DNA of 64,000 bases, from contig NZ_LN851186.1 of NCBI RefSeq assembly GCF_001243895.1, positions 1,061,353 through 1,125,352 on the forward strand. The letters run 5' to 3'. Made by a program: the position numbers and the translations under genes. The number at the start of each line of letters is the position of its first letter. Positions within the stretch are counted from its first letter, which is position 1. Positions 26,090 to 35,777 of this stretch are shown one piece after another. The notes under the pieces were generated by a model. The model was not told where the DNA came from. It ran no database searches and worked only from the letters and a program-made list of their open reading frames with translations. Origin of the DNA: Bacillus testis. GTDB lineage: Bacteria; Bacillota; Bacilli; Bacillales; DSM-1321.

Positions 26090-28471
26090 ATGAAGGGGAA
26101 ATCATTTATAGGAGAATGGAAGTCGATCTTTACGAATAAATCGCTTCTTATTCCTATCATTGCTGTAATGCTGATACCAGTGCTTTACGCTGGAATGTTC
26201 CTGTATGCTTTTTGGGACCCTTATGACAGACTGAGTGAATTGCCTGTTGTTATCGTCAATGAGGATCAAGGTGCAACATTCGAAAATGAAAAAATGAAGC
26301 TTGGGGATAAACTGGCGGATAACCTGCATGAAAATAAACAATTCAAATTTGTCAATAAACCCAAACAGCAGGCCTATCAGGATTTGAATGACCAGAAATA
26401 TTATATGCTAGTTGAGATTCCGGAGAATTTCTCTAAGAATGCCACCACCATCCTGGATGAAGAGCCAAAAAAATTGGAATTGAAGTATGTGCCGAATGAA
26501 GCGTATAACTTCTTATCCGCCCAAATCGGCGATACAGCCATGGAGAAAATAAAGGCAGCAGTTTCTGAAGAGATTACTAAAACCTATTCGGAAACAGTGT
26601 TTGATAAAGTCAAGACAATGGCAGACGGTTATCAAAATGCCAGCAAAAACGCCAATACATTGTATGACGGCGTTTCGAAAGTGAATGACGGAACTAAAAC
26701 GATCAAAGAAAAACTCGAATTGCTAGCTTCTAAGCAGATTGAATTCAAGAGCGGAATTGACCAAGTCTACGATGGCTTGATTGCGGCCGGCAAAGGGTCT
26801 CAATCGCTGAATAACGGCCTTGTTCAATTGAGCAGAGCGCATGGCCAACTTGAAAACGGCACTGTTGAAGTGAAGCAAGGGATTGATACACTTGCTTCAA
26901 AAAGCGGCCAACTTATCGGCGGGATAAACCAAGCTGCTGACGGAAGCCAGAAAGTATCTTCCGGCCTGCAAGAAGCATCGTCTAAATCAAAAGAATTGGC
27001 TGTTGGAGCTAATCAGGTTAAAGATGGTGTGGCACAGTTGGCAGGTAAAACGCCTGCATTGGCGTCTGGAGCCAACAATCTTTCTCAAGGTGCAGAAGGA
27101 GTCAGCCAAGGAGCTTCAGGGCTTTCTGAGGGAGCTGCCAAATTGCAAGCAGGTATCCAGAAGTTGAATGAGAACCTTGCACCGGTTCTAGCTTCATTGC
27201 CGCCAGATGCCCAGCAAGCACTGAAAAGCTCTCTATCCGAGCTTCAACAGGGCAGCGGCCAATTAGCTGCTAAAAGTGGCGAGCTGGCTACTGGAGCAGG
27301 AAAACTAGCCAGTGGAGCCAATGAGCTGAAAGCAGGAGCTAATCAGTTGAACGCCGGAGCGACACAGCTGAAAGATGGAGCCGTCAAAGTCAGCAATGGC
27401 GCCGGAGCATTATCATCTGGTCTTGGCGAGCTTAATAATGGTAGCCAGACATTAAACAATGGCCTAGGCCAATTGGCGGCAGGAAGTGGCCAATTGAAAG
27501 ATGGAATCGGCCAACTGCAGAACGGCCAGAATAAAGTTGTAGCTGGTATGCAGCAATATGGGCAAAAATTCAATGAGGCTGTAAAAGGTTCACAAGACCT
27601 CAACAGCGGATTAACCAAATTGACCGGCGGTGCTACACAGCTGGCAGACGGATCCGGCCAATTGGCGAATGGCACCAATCAGTTGTCTGCTGGAGCGAAA
27701 GAGCTTCAGGATGGCACAGTCAAAGTGGAAGACGGCACGAAACAGTTCAAGGATGAGCTTGGAAAAGCCGCCGATGAGAGTTCGAAGGTAAATGCGGATG
27801 ATAAAACGTATGATATGATGTCAAAACCAGTGGAAGTCGATAAAAAAGCGGTCGATCCAGTACCAAACTACGGCACAGGTTTTGCACCATACTTCCTTTC
27901 ACTCGGATTGTTTGTCGGGGCATTGATGCTGTCGATCGTCTTCCCATTATTTGAGCCAGCTGTACAGCCGAAAAACGGTTTTACCTGGTTCCTGAGCAAG
28001 TTTGGTGTATTGGCGATTGTCGGAGTGCTCCAAGCGCTCATCGCGGATGCCATTATGCTTCTTCTTTTGGGGATCGATGTGCAGAGTGTTCCATTATTCA
28101 TCCTGTTCTCGATTGTCACCAGCTTAGTGTTCATGACATTGATCCAATTCTTTGTCACTACGCTCGGAAACCCGGGGCGTTTTATAGCCATTTTGCTATT
28201 GATTTTCCAATTGACAACAAGTGCAGGAACTTTCCCGTTAGAATTGCTACCAAAATCCCTGCAAATCTTCAATCCATTCTTGCCAATGACTTACACGGTA
28301 AGAGGATACAAGACGGTGATTTCAAGTGGTGACTACAGCTATATGTGGCAGAACATCGGTGTTTTGGCGATCTTTATCGCTGTCTTCATAATCGGAACGA
28401 TTGGCTACTTTATCTTTAAACATAAGAGAAGATACAGCGGTATTACTTCCGAAAATACAGTAGAAGCTTAA
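26090..28471 (+). CDS. yhgE: YhgE/Pip-family membrane protein
   Basis: 793 residues. One membrane helix near residues 23-45, an extracytoplasmic domain (about 50-190), then a very long region (about 190-590) of imperfect short repeats with glycine and leucine at fixed steps (GxxxLxxG, e.g. GANQLNAGATQLKDGA), and finally a C-terminal ABC-2-like block of about five helices. This is the plan of YhgE, Pip and the phage SPP1 receptor YueB. AGGAGG lies seven bases before ATG 26090. Role here unknown; regulation by YhgD is likely. Confidence 0.9.
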   Translation: MKGKSFIGEWKSIFTNKSLLIPIIAVMLIPVLYAGMFLYAFWDPYDRLSELPVVIVNEDQGATFENEKMKLGDKLADNLHENKQFKFVNKPKQQAYQDLNDQKYYMLVEIPENFSKNATTILDEEPKKLELKYVPNEAYNFLSAQIGDTAMEKIKAAVSEEITKTYSETVFDKVKTMADGYQNASKNANTLYDGVSKVNDGTKTIKEKLELLASKQIEFKSGIDQVYDGLIAAGKGSQSLNNGLVQLSRAHGQLENGTVEVKQGIDTLASKSGQLIGGINQAADGSQKVSSGLQEASSKSKELAVGANQVKDGVAQLAGKTPALASGANNLSQGAEGVSQGASGLSEGAAKLQAGIQKLNENLAPVLASLPPDAQQALKSSLSELQQGSGQLAAKSGELATGAGKLASGANELKAGANQLNAGATQLKDGAVKVSNGAGALSSGLGELNNGSQTLNNGLGQLAAGSGQLKDGIGQLQNGQNKVVAGMQQYGQKFNEAVKGSQDLNSGLTKLTGGATQLADGSGQLANGTNQLSAGAKELQDGTVKVEDGTKQFKDELGKAADESSKVNADDKTYDMMSKPVEVDKKAVDPVPNYGTGFAPYFLSLGLFVGALMLSIVFPLFEPAVQPKNGFTWFLSKFGVLAIVGVLQALIADAIMLLLLGIDVQSVPLFILFSIVTSLVFMTLIQFFVTTLGNPGRFIAILLLIFQLTTSAGTFPLELLPKSLQIFNPFLPMTYTVRGYKTVISSGDYSYMWQNIGVLAIFIAVFIIGTIGYFIFKHKRRYSGITSENTVEA

Positions 28472-28481
28472 AAGACGAAAG

Positions 28482-28524
28482 AAGGCCGGTCAGCGGGCAA
28501 TTGCCTGATGGACCGGCTTTTTTG
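28482..28524 (+). terminator. Terminator after yhgE
   Basis: GGCCGGTC / GACCGGCT-type stem (GGCCGGTC with GGACCGGCT) followed by a run of seven T. Confidence 0.85.
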
Positions 28525-28533
28525 TATTAAAAC

Positions 28534-28564
28534 AAAAAAAGGCCAGCCGTTGTGTTGGCTGGTC
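28534..28564 (-). terminator. Terminator for the yhfH side
   Basis: On the minus strand GACCAGCC ... GGCTGGCC forms a stem followed by TTTTTTT. A weaker AT-rich hairpin at 28661-28686 also lies past yhfH. Confidence 0.75.
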
Positions 28565-28698
28565 AAATCAAGATGTCAGGGAACATCTTCGCGTTATATA
28601 CATCAGTCAGGGAATGCATACACAGGGAGCATGAGCCAGAAATTTGGCTCCATAAGTATAAAAACAAACGTTAATGCGTTTTGTTTAACCCGCTTAGG

Positions 28699-28827
28699 TC
28701 AGGCAAGCGTATTGCATTGATCGCAGGTATTTCCATAACACTCATGCTGTTCTTCAATGGCTTTTCCGCATTCTGTACATTTTTTTGGCGGTAAATTTTT
28801 AAAGAACTCAACACTGCTTTGAATCAT
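28699..28827 (-). CDS. yhfH: YhfH-like small zinc-ribbon protein
   Basis: 42 residues beginning MIQSSVEFFKNLPPKKC. Cysteines pair as CTEC (17-20), Cys30 and CDQC (35-38), suggesting a single zinc knuckle. Size, motif and position next to lplJ match B. subtilis YhfH, of unknown function. The ATG at 28827 is chosen since GGAGG lies eight bases upstream; an in-frame ATG at 28833 is too close. Confidence 0.75.
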   Translation of the reverse strand: MIQSSVEFFKNLPPKKCTECGKAIEEQHECYGNTCDQCNTLA

Positions 28828-28977
28828 TGTCATTACCTCCGTTTTAATTTTTAGAATAAATAATTTTCTTGTTTGTTATATTGTATTATAACAGTACCGA
28901 TAATGTCAATGATTGTTTTATAACAAATAAAATCGATTAAAATGCCTATACAACTGGTTTTCATCTGGGCGTGGAAG

Positions 28978-29007
28978 TTGTAGAAAAGCGTGAAATGTTA
29001 TTATAAT
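28978..29007 (+). promoter_or_regulatory. Candidate promoter of lplJ
   Basis: TTGTAG at 28978-28983, 18-base spacer, perfect TATAAT at 29002-29007, about 54 bases before the lplJ start. Confidence 0.45.
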
Positions 29008-29060
29008 AAAGAACAGTGGGATGAAAGAGAACGTATTACACTAGCTTTGGAGGAATATAG

Positions 29061-30050
29061 ATGCTTTTTATTGATAATAAAGGGATTACAGACCCGCGCG
29101 TGAATTTAGCGATTGAAGAGTATGCGCTTAAGAACTTAGGAGAAGAGGATTCTTATCTGCTGTTCTATATCAACGAACCTTCCATCATTATCGGGAAAAA
29201 CCAGAATACAATTGAAGAAATCAATACTGAATATGTGGAAAGCCACGGCATTAAAGTAGTCCGCCGATTATCAGGCGGCGGTGCCGTCTATCATGATCTC
29301 GGTAATTTGAATTTCAGTTTTATCACGAAGGATGACGGCAATAGCTTTCACAATTTCAGCAAGTTCACGGAACCCGTCGTCCAGGCGCTTGCCAAAATGG
29401 GTGTCCATGCAGAACTAAGCGGCCGGAATGATATTCAGGTAGATGGGCGGAAGATATCTGGAAATGCCCAATTCTCTACGAAAGGGAAAATGTTCAGCCA
29501 TGGTACCTTAATGCTGGATTCAGAAATTGAGAATGTGGTTTCAGCATTGAAGGTGCGGAAAGATAAGATTGAGTCAAAAGGGATTAAATCGATCCGCAGC
29601 CGAGTTGCGAATATTTCTGAATTCCTGGAAGAACCGATGAGCATCGAAGAATTCAAACAGGTATTGCTTAAGAATATCTTTGAAGGGTATGATTCCATAC
29701 CGGAATATGTTCTGACAGAAGAAGACTGGAAAAACATCCACAAATTATCCAAGGAGCGCTATCAATCCTGGGATTGGAATTACGGTAAATCGCCAAGCTT
29801 TAATATCCAGAACAGCAAGCGTTTTCCGGTAGGACTGATTGAATTCCGGCTGCATGTAAAAAAGGGGATCATCCAGGAATGCAAAATCTTCGGCGATTTC
29901 TTTGGTGTCGGCGATGTAAAGGAAATCGAACAGTTGCTTGTTGGTGTACAATATGAGAAAGCATCTATCACGGCAGCTCTTGAAAAGGTGGATGTGAAGC
30001 ATTACTTCGGCAATGTAACCAATGAGGAGATTGTCCAGTTGATTTACTGA
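29061..30050 (+). CDS. lplJ: Lipoate-protein ligase LplJ
   Basis: 329 residues. RRLSGGGAVYHDLGNLNFSF (about 72-91) and GRNDIQVDGRKISGNAQ are the lipoate-AMP binding signatures of LplA/LplJ; the C-terminal accessory domain is complete. It activates free lipoate and attaches it to E2 and GcvH proteins. TTTGGAGGAATATAG precedes the ATG. Confidence 0.95.
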   Translation: MLFIDNKGITDPRVNLAIEEYALKNLGEEDSYLLFYINEPSIIIGKNQNTIEEINTEYVESHGIKVVRRLSGGGAVYHDLGNLNFSFITKDDGNSFHNFSKFTEPVVQALAKMGVHAELSGRNDIQVDGRKISGNAQFSTKGKMFSHGTLMLDSEIENVVSALKVRKDKIESKGIKSIRSRVANISEFLEEPMSIEEFKQVLLKNIFEGYDSIPEYVLTEEDWKNIHKLSKERYQSWDWNYGKSPSFNIQNSKRFPVGLIEFRLHVKKGIIQECKIFGDFFGVGDVKEIEQLLVGVQYEKASITAALEKVDVKHYFGNVTNEEIVQLIY

Positions 30051-30073
30051 TAAGCAGGTAAAAGGAAAAGAAA

Positions 30074-30105
30074 AAGGGCAGAGAATATATTCTCTGTCTT
30101 TTTTA
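30074..30105 (+). terminator. Terminator after lplJ
   Basis: GGCAGAGAATA / TATTCTCTGTC stem followed by TTTTTT. Confidence 0.8.
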
Positions 30106-30168
30106 CAATGGAAAAAAAACAGAGCATGCAATTTTTGACAGAATTTTGAAAGCAGTCATACTTATGGG

Positions 30169-30197
30169 TTGATGGATAATTTTTCATTGTATATAAT
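30169..30197 (+). promoter_or_regulatory. SigA-type promoter of lcfB
   Basis: TTGATG at 30169-30174, 17-base spacer, TATAAT at 30192-30197. The transcript would carry a leader of nearly 300 bases. Confidence 0.6.
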
Positions 30198-30212
30198 AGG
30201 AAGTAACGGAAA

Positions 30213-30232
30213 ATGAGTGACTGTTCATTCAT
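30213..30232. promoter_or_regulatory. FadR-type operator of lcfB
   Basis: ATGAGTGA-CTGT-TCATTCAT, a near-perfect palindrome matching the B. subtilis FadR consensus (TGAATGA...TCATTCA). It lies just after the promoter, so FadR would block the transcript until long-chain acyl-CoA is present. The rest of the 30051-30491 gap shows no gene. Confidence 0.75.
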
Positions 30233-30491
30233 TGCGTGAGGGGTTTCCTTATGGAAATGCATTGAAGAGAAGTCAGCCTAGTTACAGACATTTGGACTTT
30301 TATTCCGTTGCATTCAATTCATTGAACACTTATCCCAAAAGGGTGAGTGTGTATCTTCATTGATTTAGCACAGCTTCGATCATGAGCCATTCAGAGCCAG
30401 ATGCCCGAGCTTATGTGCGGACATTATGAACATTTTACATATGAGGCTCCTTATGGCGAGTAATCGCAAGCGTACATGGGGGAGGAATAGT

Positions 30492-32036
30492 ATGAATTTA
30501 TCATCTCAGCTTCACCAGACGGCTCTGGATAATAGGGATAAAGCTGCGTTTTATTTTATGGACCAACATAAGACGTATGCTGAACTGGATGCAGCCGTCA
30601 CTATGTTTGCCAGTGGATTAACGAAACTCGGCATTGCAAAGGGAGACCATATTGCGCTGATTACCGGCAACTCTCCGCATTTCTTGATTGGCTTCTTTGG
30701 GGCATTGCGCGCTGGGGCAACAGTGATCCCCATCAATCCAATCTATACAGCTGATGAAATTTCCTTCATTCTTATGAACGGGGATGTGAAGGCTGTTATT
30801 ACATTGGATGTGCTGGCACCGCTTATGGAAGGCATACATAAGCATTTAACCACAGTAGAACATTATATTTTATGCGAAACTGGAAAAGCACCTGAGCACT
30901 TTGATGCTAGCAAATTAGGCATCTATCCAAAACTACATGGCTTTGATACAGTGCTGGGCATGGGCAACCTGCAATTCGATGAACCTGAATTGGATCTGGA
31001 TGATGTAGCGGTTATTCTCTACACGTCCGGAACGACCGGTAAGCCAAAAGGAGCCATGCTTACACACCATAATCTGTACCGTAATGCCAAGGATGTCGGG
31101 GATTATCTGAAAATCAATTCCGATGACCGTGTCATTACAACTCTGCCGATGTTCCATGTATTTTGTTTGACGGTATGCATGAACGCACCATTGATGTCGG
31201 GCGGAACGATTATTATCATTCCTAAGTTCAGTCCGAAAGAGATTTACCGTGTAGCGAAAGCGTATGAAGCTACCATCTTTGCAGGAGTTCCAACGATGTA
31301 TAACTTCTTGCTGCAATACAATGGAGACACGGATGACTTTAAATCGCTTCGCTTGTGCATTTCTGGAGGCGCTTCCATGCCAGTTGCATTGCTGAAGGCT
31401 TTCGAGCAGAAATTTAATGTCATTATTTCTGAAGGTTACGGTTTATCTGAAGCCTCGCCGGTTACCTGCTTCAATCCACTGGACCGTCCCCGAAAAGCCG
31501 GATCGATCGGTACGTCTATTCTGAATGTAAAGAATAAAGTGGTCGACGAAATGGGCGAAGAGCTTCCGGTAGGGGCAGTCGGCGAATTGGTCGTACAAGG
31601 TTCCAATGTCATGAAGGGCTATTATAAAATGCCGGAAGAAACTGCCGCAGCGATTAAAGACGGATGGCTGTACACAGGCGATTTGGCGCGCATGGATGAA
31701 GACGGATATTTATACATCGTCGACCGGAAAAAAGACTTAATTATTGTAGGCGGTTACAATGTTTATCCGCGTGAAGTGGAAGAAGTATTATTTTCACATC
31801 CTGGCATCGTAGAAGCGGCTGTTCTTGGCGTTCCTGATCCAGACCAGGGAGAAGCTGTCCATGCTTTTATCGTACGCAGTGACGATTCGTTAACCGAACA
31901 GCAAGTGTTGGCATATTGCAAGGAGCATTTGGCTAAATACAAATGGCCGACGATGATTGAATTTCTGGAGGAACTACCGAAGAATACCACCGGTAAGATT
32001 CTTCGCCGGGCATTGAAGGAAATCGTGACAAAGTAA
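30492..32036 (+). CDS. lcfB: Long-chain acyl-CoA synthetase LcfB (YhfL)
   Basis: 514 residues. AMP-binding motifs are intact: [38 protein letters not shown] and C-terminal [12 protein letters not shown] with the catalytic lysine. It activates fatty acids to acyl-CoA for beta-oxidation. ATG 30492 follows GGGGGAGGAATAGT; an upstream in-frame ATG at 30426 lacks a site. The FadR-type operator agrees with lcfB being a FadR target in B. subtilis. Confidence 0.92.
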   Translation: MNLSSQLHQTALDNRDKAAFYFMDQHKTYAELDAAVTMFASGLTKLGIAKGDHIALITGNSPHFLIGFFGALRAGATVIPINPIYTADEISFILMNGDVKAVITLDVLAPLMEGIHKHLTTVEHYILCETGKAPEHFDASKLGIYPKLHGFDTVLGMGNLQFDEPELDLDDVAVILYTSGTTGKPKGAMLTHHNLYRNAKDVGDYLKINSDDRVITTLPMFHVFCLTVCMNAPLMSGGTIIIIPKFSPKEIYRVAKAYEATIFAGVPTMYNFLLQYNGDTDDFKSLRLCISGGASMPVALLKAFEQKFNVIISEGYGLSEASPVTCFNPLDRPRKAGSIGTSILNVKNKVVDEMGEELPVGAVGELVVQGSNVMKGYYKMPEETAAAIKDGWLYTGDLARMDEDGYLYIVDRKKDLIIVGGYNVYPREVEEVLFSHPGIVEAAVLGVPDPDQGEAVHAFIVRSDDSLTEQQVLAYCKEHLAKYKWPTMIEFLEELPKNTTGKILRRALKEIVTK

Positions 32037-32044
32037 GAAGAATA

Positions 32045-32074
32045 AAACCAACCGCGCCGGCGGCTGGTTTTTTC
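32045..32074 (+). terminator. Terminator after lcfB
   Basis: AACCAACCGC / GGCGGCTGGTT stem followed by TTTTTT. Confidence 0.75.
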
Positions 32075-32095
32075 TGCTAAGGAATGGTGTAGCCC

Positions 32096-32764
32096 TCATT
32101 TTCGTATTCTTTCCAGATAGTAGCCTTTATGTGGGACGGCTTTGATGGTGAAATGGCTTTTGATTCTTTTGCGAACACGGTAGATAAGCGATGTGAGTTC
32201 TTCGTCACTGACAAAAGAATATGGGGTATCCAACCTTTCTTCCCAGGCAAACCTCATTATTTCCTCTTTCGGGACGACTTCATTCAATCGGGAGTATAAG
32301 AGCTTGAAACATAGATATTCCTTGGCGGGCATTTTAATATGCTGGCCGGCGATATAGAGTGTCTGCATACTGTCATATAACGTTATATCTTTCTCTCTCA
32401 ATAAATCGTCCAGGTTCAGTTCACGCGTGACCTGGTCATCCCTCTCAATCTGACATTCAATCAATCCATTCACCAGAGTTAGTTGGTCAGCTTCATTGAA
32501 TGGTATCGGTTGCATAGGGGGCAGCTTGACGCCATTAAGCTCTGTTCCATGCTTGCTTTCCAAATCGGTTATATAAAGCACTCCTTCTAAAAAGGCCAAC
32601 TTGCAGTGAGCTCTGGAAACAAAGTCATTGTATATAGTGAAATCCGCTTTAGAATGCAGACTTGCCCTGCCAATGAGAATGGATTGCCCATCATGAATGT
32701 ATGTATATTTTCCTCTGTGTTCAGCATAGAAAGATTTCAGCATAAGTTTAAACGGTTCGATCAA
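32096..32764 (-). CDS. FHA domain fused to an OmpR-type winged helix
   Basis: 222 residues. The N-terminal forkhead-associated domain (about 28-100) keeps the phosphothreonine-binding residues: IGR at 31-33, VSRAH at 49-53, SKHGTELNG at 70-78. The C-terminal part (about 132-220, IKMPAKEYLCFKLLYSRLNEVVPKEEI ... VRKRIKSHFTIKAVPHKGYYLE, given in part) is an OmpR/PhoB-type DNA-binding domain. There is no receiver domain. A transcription factor responding to Ser/Thr phosphorylation is inferred. TTG start with GGAGGTG upstream. It is divergent from the penicillin-binding protein unit. Confidence 0.82.
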   Translation of the reverse strand: MIEPFKLMLKSFYAEHRGKYTYIHDGQSILIGRASLHSKADFTIYNDFVSRAHCKLAFLEGVLYITDLESKHGTELNGVKLPPMQPIPFNEADQLTLVNGLIECQIERDDQVTRELNLDDLLREKDITLYDSMQTLYIAGQHIKMPAKEYLCFKLLYSRLNEVVPKEEIMRFAWEERLDTPYSFVSDEELTSLIYRVRKRIKSHFTIKAVPHKGYYLERIRK

Positions 32765-33169
32765 CTGCCGAACACCTCCTATATTTTTAATTTTCTGATA
32801 CTTGTTATTTACATATCATTTGCATTACATGGTTAGCTTGGTGTTTCAATTTTATAATTATAGAATAATAGATTAATAGATGCCAATCATTTGAAATAGA
32901 TAAAAAAGTATCCCCATCAGGAAATGGAGAAGGCATATGAATGAGATAGGGGGGGTTATGCTAGTTATTGAAGTCCTATTAGGTTTTTATAGCGAAGATG
33001 GATATCCTCGCCAAGCCTGAGCCTGAGTGTTTAATGAATAAACCAATTCTTTTTGAAGGAAGACTCGGAATTATTTACATTGCCCAAGAAGCCATTGGAA
33101 GTGGGGGGCATGCCTAAACAGGCAGCCATATACATTAACAGTCTAATTAGATTTGAAAGGAGTTTCAGT
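32765..33169. promoter_or_regulatory. Divergent intergenic region between FHA regulator and PBP unit
   Basis: 405 bases, AT-rich near the FHA gene, without a convincing gene. TTACAT is repeated at 32809-32814 and 32825-32830; direct repeats are what OmpR-type domains usually bind. A 27-codon frame from 32938 has only a poor ribosome site. Confidence 0.3.
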
Positions 33170-33313
33170 ATGTTTAAGAAAAACGTCAGTGCGTTCAGTG
33201 GGATCGCCTTCATTTGCTGCTCTATGTTATACATCATTATGCCCCAGCCCTTGACGATTTTTTTCTACTGTGTTGTAGGAATAATCTTTCTGGTTTCTTT
33301 ATTGGTTTTTTGA
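33170..33313 (+). CDS. Small two-helix membrane protein
   Basis: 47 residues from ATG 33170, with GAAAGGAG nine bases upstream. Helices at about 8-24 and 28-46 leave almost no soluble part. It lies 27 bases before the penicillin-binding protein gene and is probably co-transcribed with it. Not recognised. Confidence 0.55.
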   Translation: MFKKNVSAFSGIAFICCSMLYIIMPQPLTIFFYCVVGIIFLVSLLVF

Positions 33314-33340
33314 GGAACCCGTATAGGAGTGTAGATAGGA

Positions 33341-35428
33341 ATGAAGGCAAAAGAACGTAAAAAACAGAAAAAAACCAGTTCGAATAGGCTCAATATCATG
33401 TTTTTTATGATTTTCCTCCTTTTTGTGGCTCTGATTATGCGTTTGGGATATGTCCAAATTTTATCCGGCGATTACTATAAGAATCAAGTGAACCAGACCG
33501 AAAAGAAAACGGTCAAAACATCGGTTCCCCGCGGTCGCATTATGGACAAAAACTATCGCATGATTGTTGATAATGAAGGAGTCAATAGCATTGTTTATAT
33601 TCAGGGTGAACGTGATTCACCAAAGAAAATGCTCAAAACCGCCCAAAAACTTTCCCGCTACATAACGCTTGAGACTGACAAGATAACGGAAAGGGATATG
33701 AAAGATTATTGGATGCTGCTTCATCCCAAAAAAGCAGCCGCTAAGCTTAATAAAAACGAATTGCAAAATGAGAAGTTAGAACAGGAAGATCTGTACCATC
33801 TGCAGCTGGAGAGAATAACAAAAGCCGATTTAGATTCCATTACAGCGGCAGAACTGAAGGTATTGGCCATTTTCCGGGAGATGAAGAAAGGATATGCCTT
33901 TACACCCCAGCCAATAAAAGATAAAGGTGTTACATCGGCAGAAATCGCAACAGTAAGTGAAGTGCTGGACGATTTGCCGGGTGTGGATATTGTCATTGAC
34001 TGGAAACGGAAATACCCGTATAAAGATACATTCGCGTCGGTATTGGGGAGAGTTACTACATCTGAAACGGGGCTGCCCCTAGAAAAGCTCAGTTATTACT
34101 TGGCACGGGGTTATAGCCGCAATGACCGTGTAGGAACAAGCCAGCTTGAAATGAAATACGAAGACGTCCTTCAAGGCGTAAAGCCAGTGAATGAAGTCGT
34201 CACAAATAATGCCGGAGAGATTATCGACAGCAAGTCGGTCAAGGAAGGCCAGCAAGGTGACGACCTGGTCTTGACGACAGATATAGAGCTACAGAAGAAA
34301 GTGGAAGATGTCCTGACTAAAGAGTTGATCCGGGCCAAAAGCAGCGGCGGAGGCAAATTTATGGATAAAGCTTTTGTGGTCATGATGAATCCGATGACCG
34401 GAGAAATATTAAGCATGGCCGGCAAGCAGATTACAAGGGAAAATGGAAAATTAAAGGTTAAGGACTATGCGCTGGGAACCATCAATTCGGCTTATGAGAT
34501 GGGCTCTGTGGTAAAAGGGGCAACGGTACTGACTGGCTATCATTCCGGAAAAATTAGTCCTTATACAACTATGCTGGATGCACCGATCCAATTGAGAGGC
34601 ACTCATGTAAAGAAATCCGTCAGCTCAATGGGATGGGTCAATGAAATAGATGCCTTAAAGCGATCATCCAATGTTTATATGTTCAAGTTGGCGATGAAAA
34701 TGCTTGGAAGAGAGTATCATCCTAATATGAAATTGCCAAATCGGTCTGAAGCCTTCGATGAAATGCGCTATCATTTTAGCCAGTTTGGACTTGGGGAGAA
34801 AACGGGTATCGATTTGCCAAATGAATCAACGGGTGTGAAAAACCGTGCCGAAACACCCGGCCTGCTGCTCGACTTTGCCATCGGGCAATATGATACGTAT
34901 ACGCCGATGCAGCTGACTCAATATGTATCGACCATCGCCAATGGGGGCTATCGTGTGCAACCTCATCTTGTGAAAGAAATTCGCAGGCCTTCCACTACCG
35001 ATCGCCATCAATCATCGTTAATCCGTTCTTTTAAACCGGTGTACCTCAATAAAATCGATAATAAAGACAATGAAATCGCCAATGTCCAGGAAGGCTTTCG
35101 CCGTGTATACCAGGAGCAGGGAGGGACGGCTTTCAAGTATTTCGGCCACGAGCCATACCGCCAGTACCATATAGCCGGAAAAACTGGAACGGCGCAGTCC
35201 TTCTACTACGATCCGGTCAAACACAAAACCGACCTAAGCGAACCGACCTATAACCTGACACTCGTCGGCTATGCACCCTATGAACATCCGGAGGTAGCTT
35301 TCTCTGTTGTCGTGCCTTCTATGAGGAGCGATAACGACCCGATTAATAAATTGATTGGCCAGGGAATCATCAAAGCTTATTTCGATTTAAAAAATGGCGT
35401 TAAAGACAATTTGGAAAAAGAAGAATAA
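33341..35428 (+). CDS. Class B penicillin-binding protein (transpeptidase)
   Basis: 695 residues. A short basic cytoplasmic tail and one membrane anchor (about 19-40) precede the dimerisation domain and a transpeptidase domain with Ser389-x-x-Lys392 (MGSVVKG), SSN at 442-444 and KTG at 614-616. It cross-links peptidoglycan outside the membrane. Resemblance is to the PbpA/PbpH/PbpI group of Bacillus elongation- or spore-type enzymes; no PASTA domains, and it ends 80 residues after KTG. The start is ATG at 33341. Confidence 0.88.
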   Translation: MKAKERKKQKKTSSNRLNIMFFMIFLLFVALIMRLGYVQILSGDYYKNQVNQTEKKTVKTSVPRGRIMDKNYRMIVDNEGVNSIVYIQGERDSPKKMLKTAQKLSRYITLETDKITERDMKDYWMLLHPKKAAAKLNKNELQNEKLEQEDLYHLQLERITKADLDSITAAELKVLAIFREMKKGYAFTPQPIKDKGVTSAEIATVSEVLDDLPGVDIVIDWKRKYPYKDTFASVLGRVTTSETGLPLEKLSYYLARGYSRNDRVGTSQLEMKYEDVLQGVKPVNEVVTNNAGEIIDSKSVKEGQQGDDLVLTTDIELQKKVEDVLTKELIRAKSSGGGKFMDKAFVVMMNPMTGEILSMAGKQITRENGKLKVKDYALGTINSAYEMGSVVKGATVLTGYHSGKISPYTTMLDAPIQLRGTHVKKSVSSMGWVNEIDALKRSSNVYMFKLAMKMLGREYHPNMKLPNRSEAFDEMRYHFSQFGLGEKTGIDLPNESTGVKNRAETPGLLLDFAIGQYDTYTPMQLTQYVSTIANGGYRVQPHLVKEIRRPSTTDRHQSSLIRSFKPVYLNKIDNKDNEIANVQEGFRRVYQEQGGTAFKYFGHEPYRQYHIAGKTGTAQSFYYDPVKHKTDLSEPTYNLTLVGYAPYEHPEVAFSVVVPSMRSDNDPINKLIGQGIIKAYFDLKNGVKDNLEKEE

Positions 35429-35435
35429 AAGTAGC

Positions 35436-35460
35436 AGCCTTTCGTTCAGGGAGGCTTTTT
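35436..35460 (+). terminator. Terminator after the PBP gene
   Basis: Short GCCT/AGGC-centred stem followed by TTTTT. Confidence 0.5.
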
Positions 35461-35645
35461 ATCATTCATGCCAAATCAACATCAAAGCTTCTTCGCCTAT
35501 GAAATTTCTGGAAGAATGTAAAAAAGAGCTCGCCTCTCGCTGATGGATGTCGATTTCTCTTGATGAAAAAGGGAAGGAATGTAGAAAGAGCTTGTGGAAT
35601 ACTTTTGTAAAGACAAGTAAAAAAGGAGGTAGGAAAATCCAAAAA

Positions 35646-35657
35646 GAAAGCGCTTTC
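35646..35657. promoter_or_regulatory. cre-like palindrome
   Basis: Perfect 12-base palindrome GAAAGCGCTTTC, close to the CcpA cre consensus except at the ends. It lies 290 bases before the ABC importer; the gap 35429-35945 otherwise holds the dispersed repeat and no gene. Confidence 0.35.
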
Positions 35658-35777
35658 CGTTATCTGAAGTACACTTAAACGTACAGAAAGATCGAAAAGA
35701 GATTGAATTTTTTGAAAAAACAGATATAATTTAGTGCATAAAAGCATAAAAGCAAATTGGCTTTATTTATCCCGCCA

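Noticed and set aside
26090..28471. Short repeats in yhgE as a DNA tandem array
   Set aside because: They are protein-level glycine/leucine repeats with diverged codons, typical of the family.
35466..35747. 93-codon minus-strand frame
   Set aside because: Low-complexity Phe/Ser-rich product, no ribosome site, overlaps the PBP terminator region.
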